The translations under genes and the position numbers were made by a program. From assembly GCF_000512585.2 (NCBI RefSeq), contig NC_089247.1:186001-250000 (forward strand): a stretch of DNA of 64,000 nt. Direction: 5' to 3'. The stretch's first letter is position 1. Every line of letters begins with the position of its first letter. A model generated the notes under the pieces. It was given only the letters and a program-made list of their open reading frames with translations, did not search any database and was not told the DNA's origin. This document shows positions 1-11,141 of this stretch, piece after piece. The DNA comes from Kwoniella bestiolae CBS 10118. Lineage: Eukaryota > Basidiomycota > Tremellomycetes > Tremellales > Cryptococcaceae.

Positions 1-501
1 GGTGGAAGGGATCCTAGACTAATAGATAGGAGAGAAGAAAACAGGATAATAGAATATCAAGTGCACCGACGTCTACCCGAGGTCCTCAATCGAAATAGGA
101 TCTTGACCAAACGGATACGTCAGGCTGCGTTGAAGGCATTAGTTCCAGCTAGGATCATACTGAATGCTCTGCCCCTTTCGGACGAGGAGATTGCTCAGAG
201 GGTTATCCAAGATATATCGAATGGTCATTCGTCGAATATGGCTGGGTTTAGACTGTTGGAGCTGCCTGAAGAAGTTATACATCTCATTGTGAGGCATACG
301 TCCGATGATCCGTGGGCGTTTAGTGAGACGCAATGGACGAGACTGCGGCAGGAAGTTATGGGTAGGGATAGTCTAAGAAAGGCGAGTGAGTTGAGTGTTA
401 GTAGGCTGAGGGGGAAGTTGCCGGATGAGAACAGGGAGGTTGAAAGGGAGATGAGAGGGGATTGGCTCAGGAGGGGGAGGTGGGATAAATGGGAGAGGTG
501 A
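1..501 (+). CDS. Hypothetical protein, 3' end of a gene cut by the window edge
   Basis: The frame is open from base 1 to a TGA at 499-501, giving about 166 C-terminal residues, so the start lies outside the window. The visible part is basic and hydrophilic. It contains a short LPEEVIHLIV-like segment (around residues 82-92) that resembles the start of an F-box helix, but it sits near the C terminus and is not followed by recognisable repeats, so I do not assign F-box function. The last 40 residues are rich in Arg and Glu (REVEREMRGDW) and probably helical or disordered. No function is proposed. The coding call rests on the long open frame and its position upstream of a clear intergenic region. 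Confidence 0.6.
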   Translation, partial: GGRDPRLIDRREENRIIEYQVHRRLPEVLNRNRILTKRIRQAALKALVPARIILNALPLSDEEIAQRVIQDISNGHSSNMAGFRLLELPEEVIHLIVRHTSDDPWAFSETQWTRLRQEVMGRDSLRKASELSVSRLRGKLPDENREVEREMRGDWLRRGRWDKWER

Positions 502-843
502 GGGGAGAGGCGTTAGAGCCGATATGTCGAGTTTAATATCTGGGTACGTAGGGTGGGAGGAAAGAGAACTCGCTGTTCTCATTTTGTATGTATGTGTTGT
601 AGTCATCAAGATCACCTCCGTGATCCATTGCCGACATGGTCCTATACCTATACAATGCATGATATTGCTATCTATAGATGTATAGATGATCTCATACTCC
701 AGTCAGTCACGTGACTAGCCGAGATGATGGTGAAGGGTGAGATAACCTTGAAGCTGGGATGATAAACTCTCTTTGTTTGGTTCCTCATCCTCTCCTCTTA
801 TCTTCCACCCAATAAGCAATTCGTGTATACTCGGCCAGACACC
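502..843. other. Intergenic region, promoter of the Zn2Cys6 regulator
   Basis: This 342-nt stretch lies between the unknown gene and the transcription factor and has no supported gene. It holds the 12-bp palindrome at 705-716 listed separately and a pyrimidine-rich tract (about 782-812) shortly before the ATG, typical of fungal 5' leaders. Confidence 0.6.
705..716. promoter_or_regulatory. Perfect palindrome AGTCACGTGACT (E-box core)
   Basis: The 12-bp sequence is its own reverse complement and is centred on CACGTG, the core bound by bHLH regulators such as Cbf1/Pho4 or SREBP-like factors in fungi. It lies 128 nt upstream of the transcription-factor ATG. The binding protein is an inference. 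Confidence 0.4.
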
Positions 844-3758
844 ATGTCCAGCATAGTCGCATCGTCCTCCTCCGACCCTTCATCCCTAAGGAAGCGAGCG
901 AGTAAAGCGTGTTCCCGGTGTAGACGATACAGGACTAAATGTGTACCACTCAGACCGGATGCTGTCGGTGAACCTCCTTGTGAATCTTGTAGGGCCTTGG
1001 GAGTGGAGCATGAGTGGTGAGCGTTCTCTTTCGGATCTCATCCTCTCTGATTCATATGATGTCCCTGCCAATCTAGGTGATCCACGATCTCGCTGACTGT
1101 AATTGTCCCTTAGCACCTTTCTTCCAAGAGGACAATCTGCCTTGGACAGATCGGTAAGCACCAAACCAATCAACCTTGTTCCCATGAGGCATGTCCGCTA
1201 ATCCTTCCCATGTCGTTAGCACCGCCGCCGGCCACTTAGAGACCCAACATCAGAGTACGCCTCCTCCCAACACTCCCGCTCACTTTCACCCCAGCATCAT
1301 CGACTTGCTTCCCATAATCATCTACCCATCAGTCCCATCACCTCCCCCTCACCCCCTCGTACCAACAACACTTCGCTCCCGCCCCCCTCAGAAGTCATCG
1401 AGGCGATACGGCACTACGTCTCATCCTACTTCCAACTGGGATTCCTGCACAAAGCATTATTTGTCGAAAGATATACCTCGCACCCCGAGTCCGTCTCGCA
1501 GTTCCTCTTATTGGCTATATGCTCGATCGCTGCGCCGTTTACTCCTACCTTGGTGAGTCGGTATGGAGGGAAGAAGAGAGCTACAGATTTCTTTCTGGGG
1601 AAGGCGGATGAGATTTTGGGGAGGGAGATGGTTAGGCCGAGCTTGGAGAGGGCTCAGGCTTGTGAGTTGGCTTAAGGTCTTGTCGCTGACGGATGTAGCT
1701 GATGGAGGTGAGATGTCAGTTCTGCTGCTGGGTGTTACTGAGTGGGGTCAGGGGAATGGCCCGAAGGCTTGGGTGAGTGGTCTCTGCTAGTCCGATGGAG
1801 GCTTAGAGCTTACTGTTAGCGATGTTTAGATGCTTATTGGGACTGCTGTGCGGAGTGAGTTCCTCAATGATACTATCATCGCCTTAGACACTGACATCTT
1901 GCGTAGTGGCTGGTTTTCTAGGTCTACATCGTGAATCAACCTATCAACTACCACCCAACCCTTCGGCAGAAGAAGTGATAGAATCGGAAGTAGCTCGGTC
2001 AGTCTTTCTTTGCTGCTTGCCAGATGAGTTTTATCGCTGACAAAGTTCCGCACACCCAGCCGTACGTTCTGGGCTATAACATGCCATGAGAATCTCCTAG
2101 CAGGCCAATCGCGCCCTATGCAAATTTCCCTTGCGGAAGTAGACGTGCTATTACCATGCGAAGAATCAGAGTTCAATTTCGGTATACAACCGAAGAATAG
2201 AGCTTCCATAGCTGGTGCATTGGGTACTTCGCCTGATTCGTTCGATACGAGTTCGCAAGGCGATAAATCGCTTTTCGCCTCTTTGTGAGTCTAGGTCATC
2301 CCCGTGCTATCTCAGTGACATTGATGTTGATTTCCAACGCGTGCGATAGGGTACAAGTGAAACTACTATGGAGCTTAACGGCAAGACACGCTTGTAGAGG
2401 TTCAGGAAGGTTCGAAGTGGGCGTATGGAGTCCTGCGAGTCAGAGTTTGTTGACCGCTCTGCAGGATTTCGAAGCCTCTTTGCCTGTCAAACATCGTTTC
2501 AGCTTGACGAACCTGAGGGGGATGATGGTGGAGGGACTGGACCTGGTATGTTCAGCCAATACATATGCCTCTCATGATCTCTAGCTGACCTGGCTATTAG
2601 GCTTTCCTGTCTATAACACTTATCACGAGACTATCCAACATCGTGATCCGACGATTATATCTCCCGTGAGTGCTTTCGCTTGACTCGCGCTAGGATCCTA
2701 TATTGACGACATGAGAATAGCTCAATGGCAGCTGCGATTGATCCCGACGGACCGACCGAGGGAAGCTTGGAATCTCGCCATTTCTGGCAGACAATGGCAA
2801 ATGACATGATCATGAACTCGGAACAGCTTCTCTCGCAGGTGGAAACCTTTTTCAGTATGAGATCTGTTCATCTGGGCTTCCCACCTATCATGGTGAGCAT
2901 GACTTCCTCGACTCAGGCAGAGATCTTGATGCTGTTCGCTGACCGTGTGGTAGGTCTTTGGTGTGTACATGTGCGGAAATGTTTGGTCTTACTTACGCAA
3001 ATGGCCTGAACGTGAGCCTAGCCAGCCTACAACCAATGACACACTCATACAGGCCGAAGCTGATGGCCTTGCTTAGTCTGCCTTGGAAGAGCAAACACTG
3101 CAGAAAGGTCATACGAAAGATGCGTAGAGATCTTATCTCAATTATCAGATTGTGCGTTTACGTTCAACTCTATCCATGACACCACCCTTGCTTGCACTGA
3201 CACTGCACTCTAGCTTGGCCACTCGCCTCGACATGGCACGTCGCGCTCAAATCCGCTTCTACCGGCCCAGTCCGACAAGCGGGATACACAAGGATTCGAA
3301 CGGCCGTACAGGATGAAAGAACGCTGGATGATGAATTCGCGGATATCTATGGTCAGAGTGCTCCGTCGATTGTTGGTTCTTCCCCTGGAGATAGGGATTT
3401 GCACGGGAGGGGGATGGCTGGTCCTCATATACCCGCTGGCACTGGACCGAGTATACCCCTCTCTAGCGGTGGAGGTAGTACTGGTGGTACTGGTGCTGGA
3501 CAGGTGGCGCTCAATGGGAACCAACAATATGGGAATGGCAATAACGTCGATTTGTTCAATTTCAATGACTCTATTCAAGCGACGACCGGCAGATCGACCC
3601 AGATGGATGATATGAATGGCTTCAACGGCTCCTTCTTCATGGATAATTTCGGGGACGAGCTCTCTGCTTTTCTGCAGAGTGCTGTACCTACCAACGAGGG
3701 GAGCGATGTAGATGGGATAGGTCAATTTCTGTTTGGTGATTTGGGGAATGGCGTGTAG
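844..3758 (+). CDS. Zn2Cys6 fungal-specific transcription factor
   Basis: The start is the ATG at 844 (ACCATGTCC context). Exon 1 carries most of an N-terminal binuclear zinc cluster: CSRC, then a Cys after six residues, then CESC. The sixth Cys codon is split by the first intron (TG|C across the GTGAGC...TTAG junction), completing the C-x2-C-x6-C-x12-C-x2-C-x8-C pattern with basic residues after the first pair. Later exons give a fungal_trans-type middle homology region (YFQLGFLHKALFVERY, FLLLAICSIAAPFTP, then a GTAVR segment and RRTFW). The C terminus is Gly/Asn/Met-rich and acidic (FFMDNFGDEL), as in activation domains. It probably regulates genes from the nucleus; its targets are unknown. 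The downstream RidA, permease and hydrolase-lactonase genes are candidates by proximity. Exon borders in the middle are approximate because there are about nine introns. Confidence 0.85.
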
Positions 3759-4373
3759 TTCGTTGTACTTTTTTGGCTCTTGCTTCTTTCTCGCCTCCGA
3801 GGTTGTATGCGTTTTGGAAAGTTGTATGCTTGTACTACCCCATACATATCATGCATGAAGCTCAGGTGCTTACGCTCTTTATCTCACATATCGCGATGTC
3901 CTGCCATTTGATTCTCTCATCAAGTTAACTCAGAAACACGCCGACAGACATTTCACACCAAGGAAAGGTGACATGACCGTGTCTTTTGTCCGTCATATAC
4001 GCCTCCGCTATTTACCGGAGGCGTTCGTACTACTTTCTCCTGATATGGCAAGAATCCAAGCTCTCGACAAGCGGTGATTGGACGATGTGCTGGGAAATGG
4101 TAGGACGAAAATGAAGGCGAGGGGTGAAAAGACGCCACTACCATGCGATTTGCCGGCTGACTGGACCATTCTGCCCGTTAGCCTGAATTGCCGGAGGTGT
4201 GATGATGCGTGCAATCAGCTTCAGCACTGGACAGTCCGACACGAGAGGTGTTCAGTGCATTTATCTCTGGATCTCTTGCTGAATAAGCAATACCGCTACA
4301 CTTGTTGAGAATTCTACTTGATCTCGCGAGATTACAACACCAGTACCGATACCAAAAGAACCTGACGATCAAT
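3759..4373. other. Intergenic, no gene seen
   Basis: This is the 3' flank of the regulator and the promoter of the RidA gene. Several short open frames on both strands lack splice logic or family resemblance. Nothing else is supported. Confidence 0.5.
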
Positions 4374-5024
4374 ATGCCAGCTGAATTCACTCTCACGAAA
4401 GATGCTCCTGCACCTCTCCCAGGAATCGTGAGCGCTCTTGACACATCTCATCTTCGATAGTGGTACGTAGGCTGATACTAAGTGTCGGTGGTGGTCAAGT
4501 ACTCACAAGCTGTTCGAGCGGGAAACTATGTCTACACGAGTGGATCGGTAGGAATGACCAAAGAGGGTGAGATGGTCCCTGGGACTGTGAGTGAAACCAC
4601 GGACCAAGGTGTCTAATAGCGCCAATGACAGGGGCGTAAGACAGCGATTTCAGGATTGATGATGCTGATGTTCTGTTGTGGTGGCAACACAGGTCCAAGA
4701 TCGTACCCGTCAAGTGATCCAGAACCTCGAAGCTGTCCTTATAGGCTCAGGGATGAGCTTGAAGAACGTCGTAAAAGCCAATATATACTTATCAAACTTG
4801 TCGAAAGACTTCAACGCGGTCAATGAGGTGGGTATCATCGCTTACTCTTGGTGACAGCCACCTCGGTAATCTGATCTCTTCAGTCGCTAATCCTCTTGAT
4901 GTTTCAACAGGTGTACAGAGAAATGATGCCCGAGCCTAAGCCCGCTAGAACCTGCGTGGGCGTCGCTGAGCTGCCTGCTGGTGGGACTGATGTGGAGATT
5001 GAATTTGTGGCTTATGATGGTTAA
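4374..5024 (+). CDS. RidA/YjgF/YER057c-family enamine/imine deaminase
   Basis: Four exons: 4374-4427, from 4500, from about 4693, and a last exon reading VYREMMPEPKPARTCVGVAEL. The second intron end is chosen because joining ATC to TAC at 4500 gives PGIYSQAVRAGNYVYTSG, the family's YSQAV start signature. The family hydrolyses reactive enamines/imines (2-aminoacrylate and related) released by PLP enzymes, and some members act in nucleobase or amino-acid catabolism. The active-site Arg in the RTCVGVAELP segment and the Glu in VEIEF are both present, so it should be catalytically competent. Length (about 130 residues) fits the family. There is no obvious mitochondrial presequence, so it is probably cytosolic. 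It lies just downstream of the Zn2Cys6 regulator and converges with the NCS1 permease. Confidence 0.9.
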
Positions 5025-5438
5025 GAGATGTTCATAGATTGTACATATGCATGGATTATACATATGCATAAACGTATAGACGTCTTGACTGAGAATTCGA
5101 AGCTCGTGCCTCGATCGCCAAAGGAGAGGAGAAGATTGACCATTAGCTGGATATCGAGAACCCCTCGATGCTGGGCTGCCCTTTGGTCACGGAAATTGTA
5201 TAAGAGTGGTAGAGGACTGGTACAGGTCGAATTATGCATTTTTCCAAAAGTCAATCCCCTGTCTATACAAAGCTCGAATCAAAAATTGAACATTAAACAT
5301 TGATCTAAAGACGGTTCTACAAACTTATATATACTAAAGACCCATTGGGGACTGATAAGAAAACTTGTAGAATCTTGGAATAACACCCCAAACGCTTGAC
5401 AGTCTTTACAGATTCTGAGTCTCCTTTCTCTGATGCCA
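5025..5438. other. Convergent intergenic region, no gene seen
   Basis: This 414-nt stretch lies between the 3' ends of the RidA and permease genes. It is AT-rich, with an imperfect direct repeat of a CATATGCA-containing unit around 5044-5070. It probably holds both 3' UTRs. Confidence 0.5.
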
Positions 5439-7738
5439 CTAAATCTCATTAACTCTAACGCCATTCTCGACCTTCTTCTCGTACTCATCGTAATTCTCCA
5501 CCACCGGCACTTGGGGATAGGCGCTAACCCCTGTCGAGGTCTCCCCATCAGGTAACACCCAATCGTCATCAACCATACTATGGAACGGCCTCGTACAATC
5601 CTCTTGACCCGGTACTTTGAAGACCAAACACAATATCCAGTAGATGACTCCGCCAAAAACGAAACTAAGCTCCCAACCTAGGTAGAACAGTCTCGACGCA
5701 GAGGCGGAGACGGTGACTGTACCGAAGGATCCGATGAACCCTGGTAAAGGGACTACGAAGCCGACGATGAACGCCACAATACTTCGCCAGTTGGTACCGA
5801 ACGTGTAGAAGTATTTGGACTTGGAGGAACCATCGTATAATGCTCCGATGTCGAGATTACCTTTTCGGACTAGGAAGTAATCCACCAGCATGATGGAGAC
5901 TACTGAGCCTTGGAAGATCGAGTAGCCACCTAGGAAGTTTAGGAAGGTTGGAGCGGAAGTCAGGATGTGCCTGCAAAAATCGATGTTAGTGTATGAGTCT
6001 AAGCATTTGGTCTCTCGGAGGTCAGGTAACGTACCATGGTGTAATAGCGAAGGCTACGACAAGACATAGAATCTGTCCTCTAATGATGTTAATGTATTTA
6101 GGTAACATACAGGTGATATCGGCGGCGAAAGCTACAAGAATCTCGTCAGTACACTTAATGTCCATGTGGATTCCTTAAGGTTGAGGAAGGAGGAGGTGTA
6201 CTCACGAACAATGTTACAGGCGATAGACGTCCCGAGGGTGGCAAAGGCAAATACCAAAGAAGCGAAGAATACCCCAGCCCTAGATTTGGAGCTGTACGTA
6301 TGATCCAGGATACCGTTGAACAGATCGTATGGGTTCCAGAACGCTTCGCCCCACATATTCTGGACCGCAGCCTTCATGACGATGTCAGCATGCCAATTGA
6401 AGGAGGATCGGATTTCGAGGAGCGCTTACAGTGGTAATCACACCAAAGGCAGCACAGACAATCGCCATCGGTAGACCCAAAAGCTGACCGATGATTTGAG
6501 ACTTGGGTGTTCGACTGTATCGTGCCAGATCGGGTACGGTGACGATCAAGGCGGAGTTTGAGCCCATCACTGCATTATCCTCCGGGTCAGCATTAGGTCC
6601 ACAGAGTGAATCGAACAAAGCTGGACCTACCAGAATTGAACTGAGAGACAATGCTCCAAGCGAACACGGCGATACTTGACTTGTCAGCGGGTGTGCTGAG
6701 GACTCCAGCCGAAACACCACCGTTTGAGCTGGTAGCCCAGATGACTACTCCCAGACAAGCGAGGGGCATGATGATGGATTTGACGCTGAACACTGAAATA
6801 TACCACATGCAGTCTTAGCGATGAGCTTGCTGGTGGTTGGCAGAGTGAAGAACTTACAATAGTGTATCTTGGTAGTGTGGATGAACATGAATGGCATGGT
6901 AACGATGAAAGCGATAACGAAACCAATCAAGACTTGTCTATTGGTTTTGAGGACGTAGTCAGCGTACTGTACATCCGAAGCTGAGCCGAGAGGAGAGGGT
7001 CGTACAAAGTGATACCTTGCGATTCAGGGATGGTATTTGTCATCCTCGCCCAAGAAGGGAAGATACATCGAAGCATGATTGAGATGAATTGACCCTCGAA
7101 GTACAGTTGAACTCCACCCTGGACGTGTCCAACACAAAATCAGTACGAATAAGAAGGAGACATCGTTGCAGAAGGTCTATGGCAAGATACCCACCCAAAT
7201 GATGCCGAGAATCGCACGAATAAGGACGAAGAAGTAATGTCCGTACATCCCAAAAGTAGCTCGAGCCAACACAGGATATCCGATATGGTATCGAGAAGCG
7301 GCGACACCGTTGGCAACAATTACGATGGCGGATACTGTGTGATCAATAGATCAGTCATAACCCTCAGATCAGTGATATGCCGATAAGACACATACAAATA
7401 TTGGCGAACAGGATGACAAGTAAAGCTTCACCGATCGAAAGCTATATTGACTATGTCAGCCATCTAGACCTACAAGATAAGCTACGAAATACGCTTACAC
7501 CTAACGTGATCAGGGAACTTCCCAAAGACCAAGTGGATACATTCCAGTTCTCGGACCACCAATAGGACAGATAGGCCCAGGCGGACCAGGTTCGTCTTTC
7601 GGGTGGCGAGGGGACCAAGTCTTCGTTGATGAACTTGGATTTAGCACTGTCGAGGGTAATGGCTTGATGGAAGTTCTGGGGTGAGGAGAACGCGAATCGA
7701 ACCTTCTCGCTGAAGGTGTATTCGGATGGAGGAGCCAT
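5439..7738 (-). CDS. NCS1 nucleobase:cation symporter (uracil/allantoin/thiamine-type permease)
   Basis: The protein starts MAPPSEYTFSEKV (ATG at 7736-7738) and runs through about ten exons to a stop at 5439. After a soluble N terminus comes the NCS1 signature: N-E-D-L-x-P-x-P-P-E-R-R-T-W followed by a Trp-rich first membrane segment (YLSYWWSENWNVSTW). About twelve hydrophobic segments follow, including an ILGIIWGGVQLYFEG segment and a VPDLARYSR motif typical of Fur/Dal4/Thi7-type members. A hydrophilic C-terminal tail follows (about the last 60 residues). The family imports uracil, allantoin, uridine or thiamine by proton or sodium symport at the plasma membrane; the sequence does not fix the substrate. 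It diverges from the hydrolase-lactonase fusion across a promoter with several GATAAG motifs. An in-frame upstream Met would add about 20 residues. Confidence 0.9.
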
Positions 7739-7880
7739 CGTGGGTCGTAATCGTATGATTCGGGTGTGGAGTATCAAGTCCCTCGATGATGAGATCAACT
7801 ATCGAGTGAGAAGGCAAGCACGACACTGTACCTTTGGAAAATGGAAAGGAGGAGAAATGGGGTGAGGGCAAGATCCACTC

Positions 7881-7891
7881 GATAAGTTATC
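7881..7891. promoter_or_regulatory. Inverted GATA pair GATAAGTTATC
   Basis: Two WGATAR-type sites overlap head to tail about 145 nt upstream of the permease start. This is the usual target of fungal AreA/Gat1-like nitrogen regulators. Confidence 0.4.
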
Positions 7892-8178
7892 GACGTCGAT
7901 CCTCCTTATATGTTTCTCAACATCATCACGAGGACCTCAACCAGAGATATGGTAAGCAATACCCTCGGGGAGACACGGTTGAATGAATAACGCACACAAA
8001 GAGAGCAAGATAAGAGATAGACAATGAGAGGATTTTACTATTGCGATATGCAAGGCGGAATGTCTGAGGAATGCAAGAGCGCTTGACCCTCTGTTCCCTC
8101 GGTGGGGGAATGGGCAAAAAACGAATTGCCAGTCGGGCAAACAAGGGTCAGGTGATACGCTGCGTTCAACTGCCCGTT

Positions 8179-8195
8179 CGGCTTACCGCGGTCCG
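8179..8195. promoter_or_regulatory. CGG-N11-CCG, Zn2Cys6-type operator candidate
   Basis: CGG and CCG triplets are separated by exactly 11 bases, the everted/inverted spacing bound by Gal4-type binuclear zinc cluster dimers. The spacer itself contains CCGCGG. It lies about 215 nt upstream of the hydrolase-lactonase ATG. A Zn2Cys6 regulator gene lies about 5 kb away, but a direct link is only inferred. Confidence 0.35.
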
Positions 8196-8411
8196 AGTTA
8201 CAGATGACGCCGATAAGGCTAACTCACAACAAGAATCGTCCTGGTCTGCGTACTGTACGAGTATGGATAATTCGTAGTGTGGGATACGAGTTCAACCGAT
8301 GGTTCATTGTGTTGGAATAAGAATAGATATTCTTCCAGATCACTGAAGAGTCAGATCATCACCAGGTCTTTTGTCATCGTCGTATCATTCTCCAAGAGCA
8401 TCGCGTTCACC

Positions 8412-10970
8412 ATGCCTACTGCTGTATCATCCGCTAGAAACCCACTTCACCCCTCTGTCCTACCCCGTCTCGACAAGCAATATGAGGTGAGCAACAGGTC
8501 TCCCCGCTGGGTGAGGGATTCTGGTACTGATGGATACGGTGCTTCTAGGCATTCTACAACAAATATATGGCGAATGCACCGATGATCCAGGAGCTACCTT
8601 GGGATCCAGCAGTGAGATCGAGCCCTGCTGTACCGGGCGGTGCTCGTAGGTCATTCTCTTATTGGAACAAAATAATGAATTCACTGACTGATTGAGACTT
8701 ATTAGCCGCTCTGCCAGTATCAAAGACCGAAGAGTGAGCCAAACCCATCCTCAATCCAGCATCGTTTTATTCGCTATACTGATACGCAACCCACAGTATC
8801 GAGCTCAACGGTTTCTCCATCCGTGTCTTTTACCCTACGAATCTACCTGCACAAGGTCAACCTCCAGTGTTCATCTGGTATCATGGTGGAGGCATGGTTC
8901 TTGGGGGTATCAATGCCGAGAACCCGTTCTGTACGAGGGTAGGCAACAGTGCGAGATGTGTGGTAGTCACGGTGGATTACAGGATGGCTCCAGAGTACAA
9001 GTTCCCCGTCGGACATGAAGACGCTTGGACAGGTACGCTCTACCTCCTTCCCCTTTGTGATTTACGGCATTAGCTGACGTGGTGACGGTGAAGCTTTCGA
9101 ATGGGTCTACAAGAACGGTAAAGACCGACTTGGGGTGGATGTATCTCGATTCGGTATTGGCGGTTCGAGCTCGGGTGGCAATTTGGCGGCGTTCGTCTCT
9201 CAGAAGGCAGGGTTAGAAGGAATCCCGATTCAATTTGTAAGTAACGAGAATCGCTGGTGCTGCATATCTGACTCAAAGAGAGGCCTGACCTGAGTGTGAC
9301 CACACATAGATGGTGCTGGGGGTACCTGTATGCGATAATACCGCTACCGCCGAGACCTACAAGTCTTGGAATGTCAATAGGCATTGTCCAGGTTTACCCG
9401 ATGCCAAGATGCTATGGTGTGAGTGCGCTGCAGAGTTGTGAAATCTGCGCCGATCCTCCGTATGAGTCCTGCTAATAATGATACTGATATCTTACCGACA
9501 TAATCAAATAGACCGAGATCAATACATCCCCAACCAAGAAGACTTGTCCAATCCCATCGCCTCACCCTTATTCGGCTCAGACGAAGCCTTCAAATCCAGC
9601 GTCAACAAGATATTCATCGCCTTGGCCGAATTGGACCTCCTTCGAAGTGAAGGTGAAGCATACTCTGAGAAACTCAAATCCTTCGGTAAGGATGTAGACT
9701 GCAGGACCTACCCGGGTGTTCCCCATGCTGTACAGGCCATGGATGGGGTGTTGGACATGGCGAGGAAATGGATCAAGGATATGTGTACATATGTGGCTGT
9801 ACAGTTTGGTAGACATCCTGCTGACGTAGCTATGGAGGTGGGTGCTCTGTCTGTCCAATTGGGGACATGAGGATGGAATGGGCTGACGTATGTGCTATTG
9901 GGCCATAGGATCTGTACCCCGATAATGTCGAGGTCGACGTACCCCAAATAGAAGGCGGTGGACCATGGTTGAAACTCAAGACTCCGATGGTCCTAGGCGA
10001 AGCCCCGATCTACCGAGCGGAAGATTCTACCTTACATTACGTAGATTGTCTGAAAGAACCTGCAGAACTCCATTTCCTCCCGCTGGATCCCAGTACAGGG
10101 GAAATCTCGTCCAACGCTATTGACGGTCAACCGAGAATTATCCAGCTAGAAGAATCAGTGACTGTCCAGTTCTTCAGGGAAAACAAACCGGGGTATATAT
10201 GTGCTTATTTCGCTGGAGTAGCGTTTATGAGTGAGGAGGATGGTAAACTTGAGATCCTAAAGGAGATTATCACACAGGAGGAAAGGGGTATTAGGAGGTT
10301 CAACGATGGAGGTGTGGACGTCATGGGAAGATTCTGGTTAGCGGAGATTGATCGAAAAGCCCTTAGCTTGGGGATGGGCCGATTGCCCGCAGATTATGGG
10401 GAGCCTTTGGGTAGATTGTGGAGGTACGATCCTGATGGGTCGTTGCATCTCATGGAGAAGGGGTTGGTATGTGGGAATGGCCTTGCTTGGAGCCCTGATA
10501 GTAATACTAGTAAGTTTCTCGTTTCTCCTTTCAAGGGAAAGGATGATGGCTGATTGGTCTTGATGGGGGGTACAGTGTACCTAAACGATTCAGCTGCAGG
10601 CCTAGTCTTCGCATACGACTTTGATATCCCCAGCGGCAATCTATCGAACAAACGACTATTCATCGATCGAAGAGATCTCGGAGGTGAACCTGACGGGATG
10701 GTAGCTGATGTAGAAGGGAATCTGTACATCGCCATGTGGGCTAGTTCAAGAGTGATGGTCTATTCTCCTGAGGGCAAACATCTCAAGGATATTAAGTTTA
10801 CAGCGAGGAATATGGCCTGTACCTCCTGGGGAGGACCGAATTACGATGAACTGTATATCGCTTCTGCTACTGATAAGCGCCCGAACAGGAGGGAGGACGA
10901 TGATGGAGGGCATTTGTTCAAGTATCATGTGGGGATTAAGGGGTTACCCAAGTATAAGTTCAAGGGTTAG
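8412..10970 (+). CDS. Bifunctional alpha/beta hydrolase - SMP-30/gluconolactonase fusion
   Basis: One spliced frame joins two enzyme domains. The N-terminal half (about 360 residues) is an HSL-type alpha/beta hydrolase. It has an oxyanion HGGG motif (WYHGGGMVLGG), YRMAPE, the nucleophile elbow GGSSSGG, and a catalytic Asp (AELDLLRSEG) and His (GVPHAV). The C-terminal half (about 340 residues) is an SMP-30/regucalcin/gluconolactonase beta propeller. All four metal-site landmarks are present: Glu in LGEAPIY, Asn in RFNDGG, Asn in GNGLAWSPD and Asp in GEPDGMVAD. The domains are joined by the intron at about 9838-9909; splicing GAG to GAT keeps frame with no stop. The expected activities are ester or lactone cleavage by the first domain and metal-dependent lactone hydrolysis by the second. 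The substrate is unknown. The start at 8412 has a good CACCATGCC context. Confidence 0.88.
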
Positions 10971-11141
10971 ATAGACGGGCGATTGTAGATTCTTTCTGGG
11001 ATGTGGATACATGCATTGGTTATACGTACTTTTGGATCGTGCCAAAGGTTGCAGAAGCAGATTCTGAGGTGCCAGGCTGGAAGGCAGTAATTGCATCGGA
11101 GCTGTATGTATTGCTTCTCAATCTGCGAGCATCGTACTGCC

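Larger units (their letters stand above)
7739..8411. promoter_or_regulatory. Divergent promoter region shared by permease and hydrolase-lactonase genes
   Basis: This 673-nt stretch without a gene separates two divergent starts. Visible sites are an overlapping inverted pair of GATA motifs (7881-7891), two more GATAAG motifs (8009-8014, 8212-8217) and a Gal4-spaced CGG triplet pair (8179-8195). GATA sites fit nitrogen-controlled permease expression; this is inferred, not shown. Confidence 0.5.

Noticed and set aside
4374..10970. Claim that the cluster is a fungal Rut pathway
   Set aside because: No RutA/RutB-type enzymes are present; only the roles of three components are analogous.
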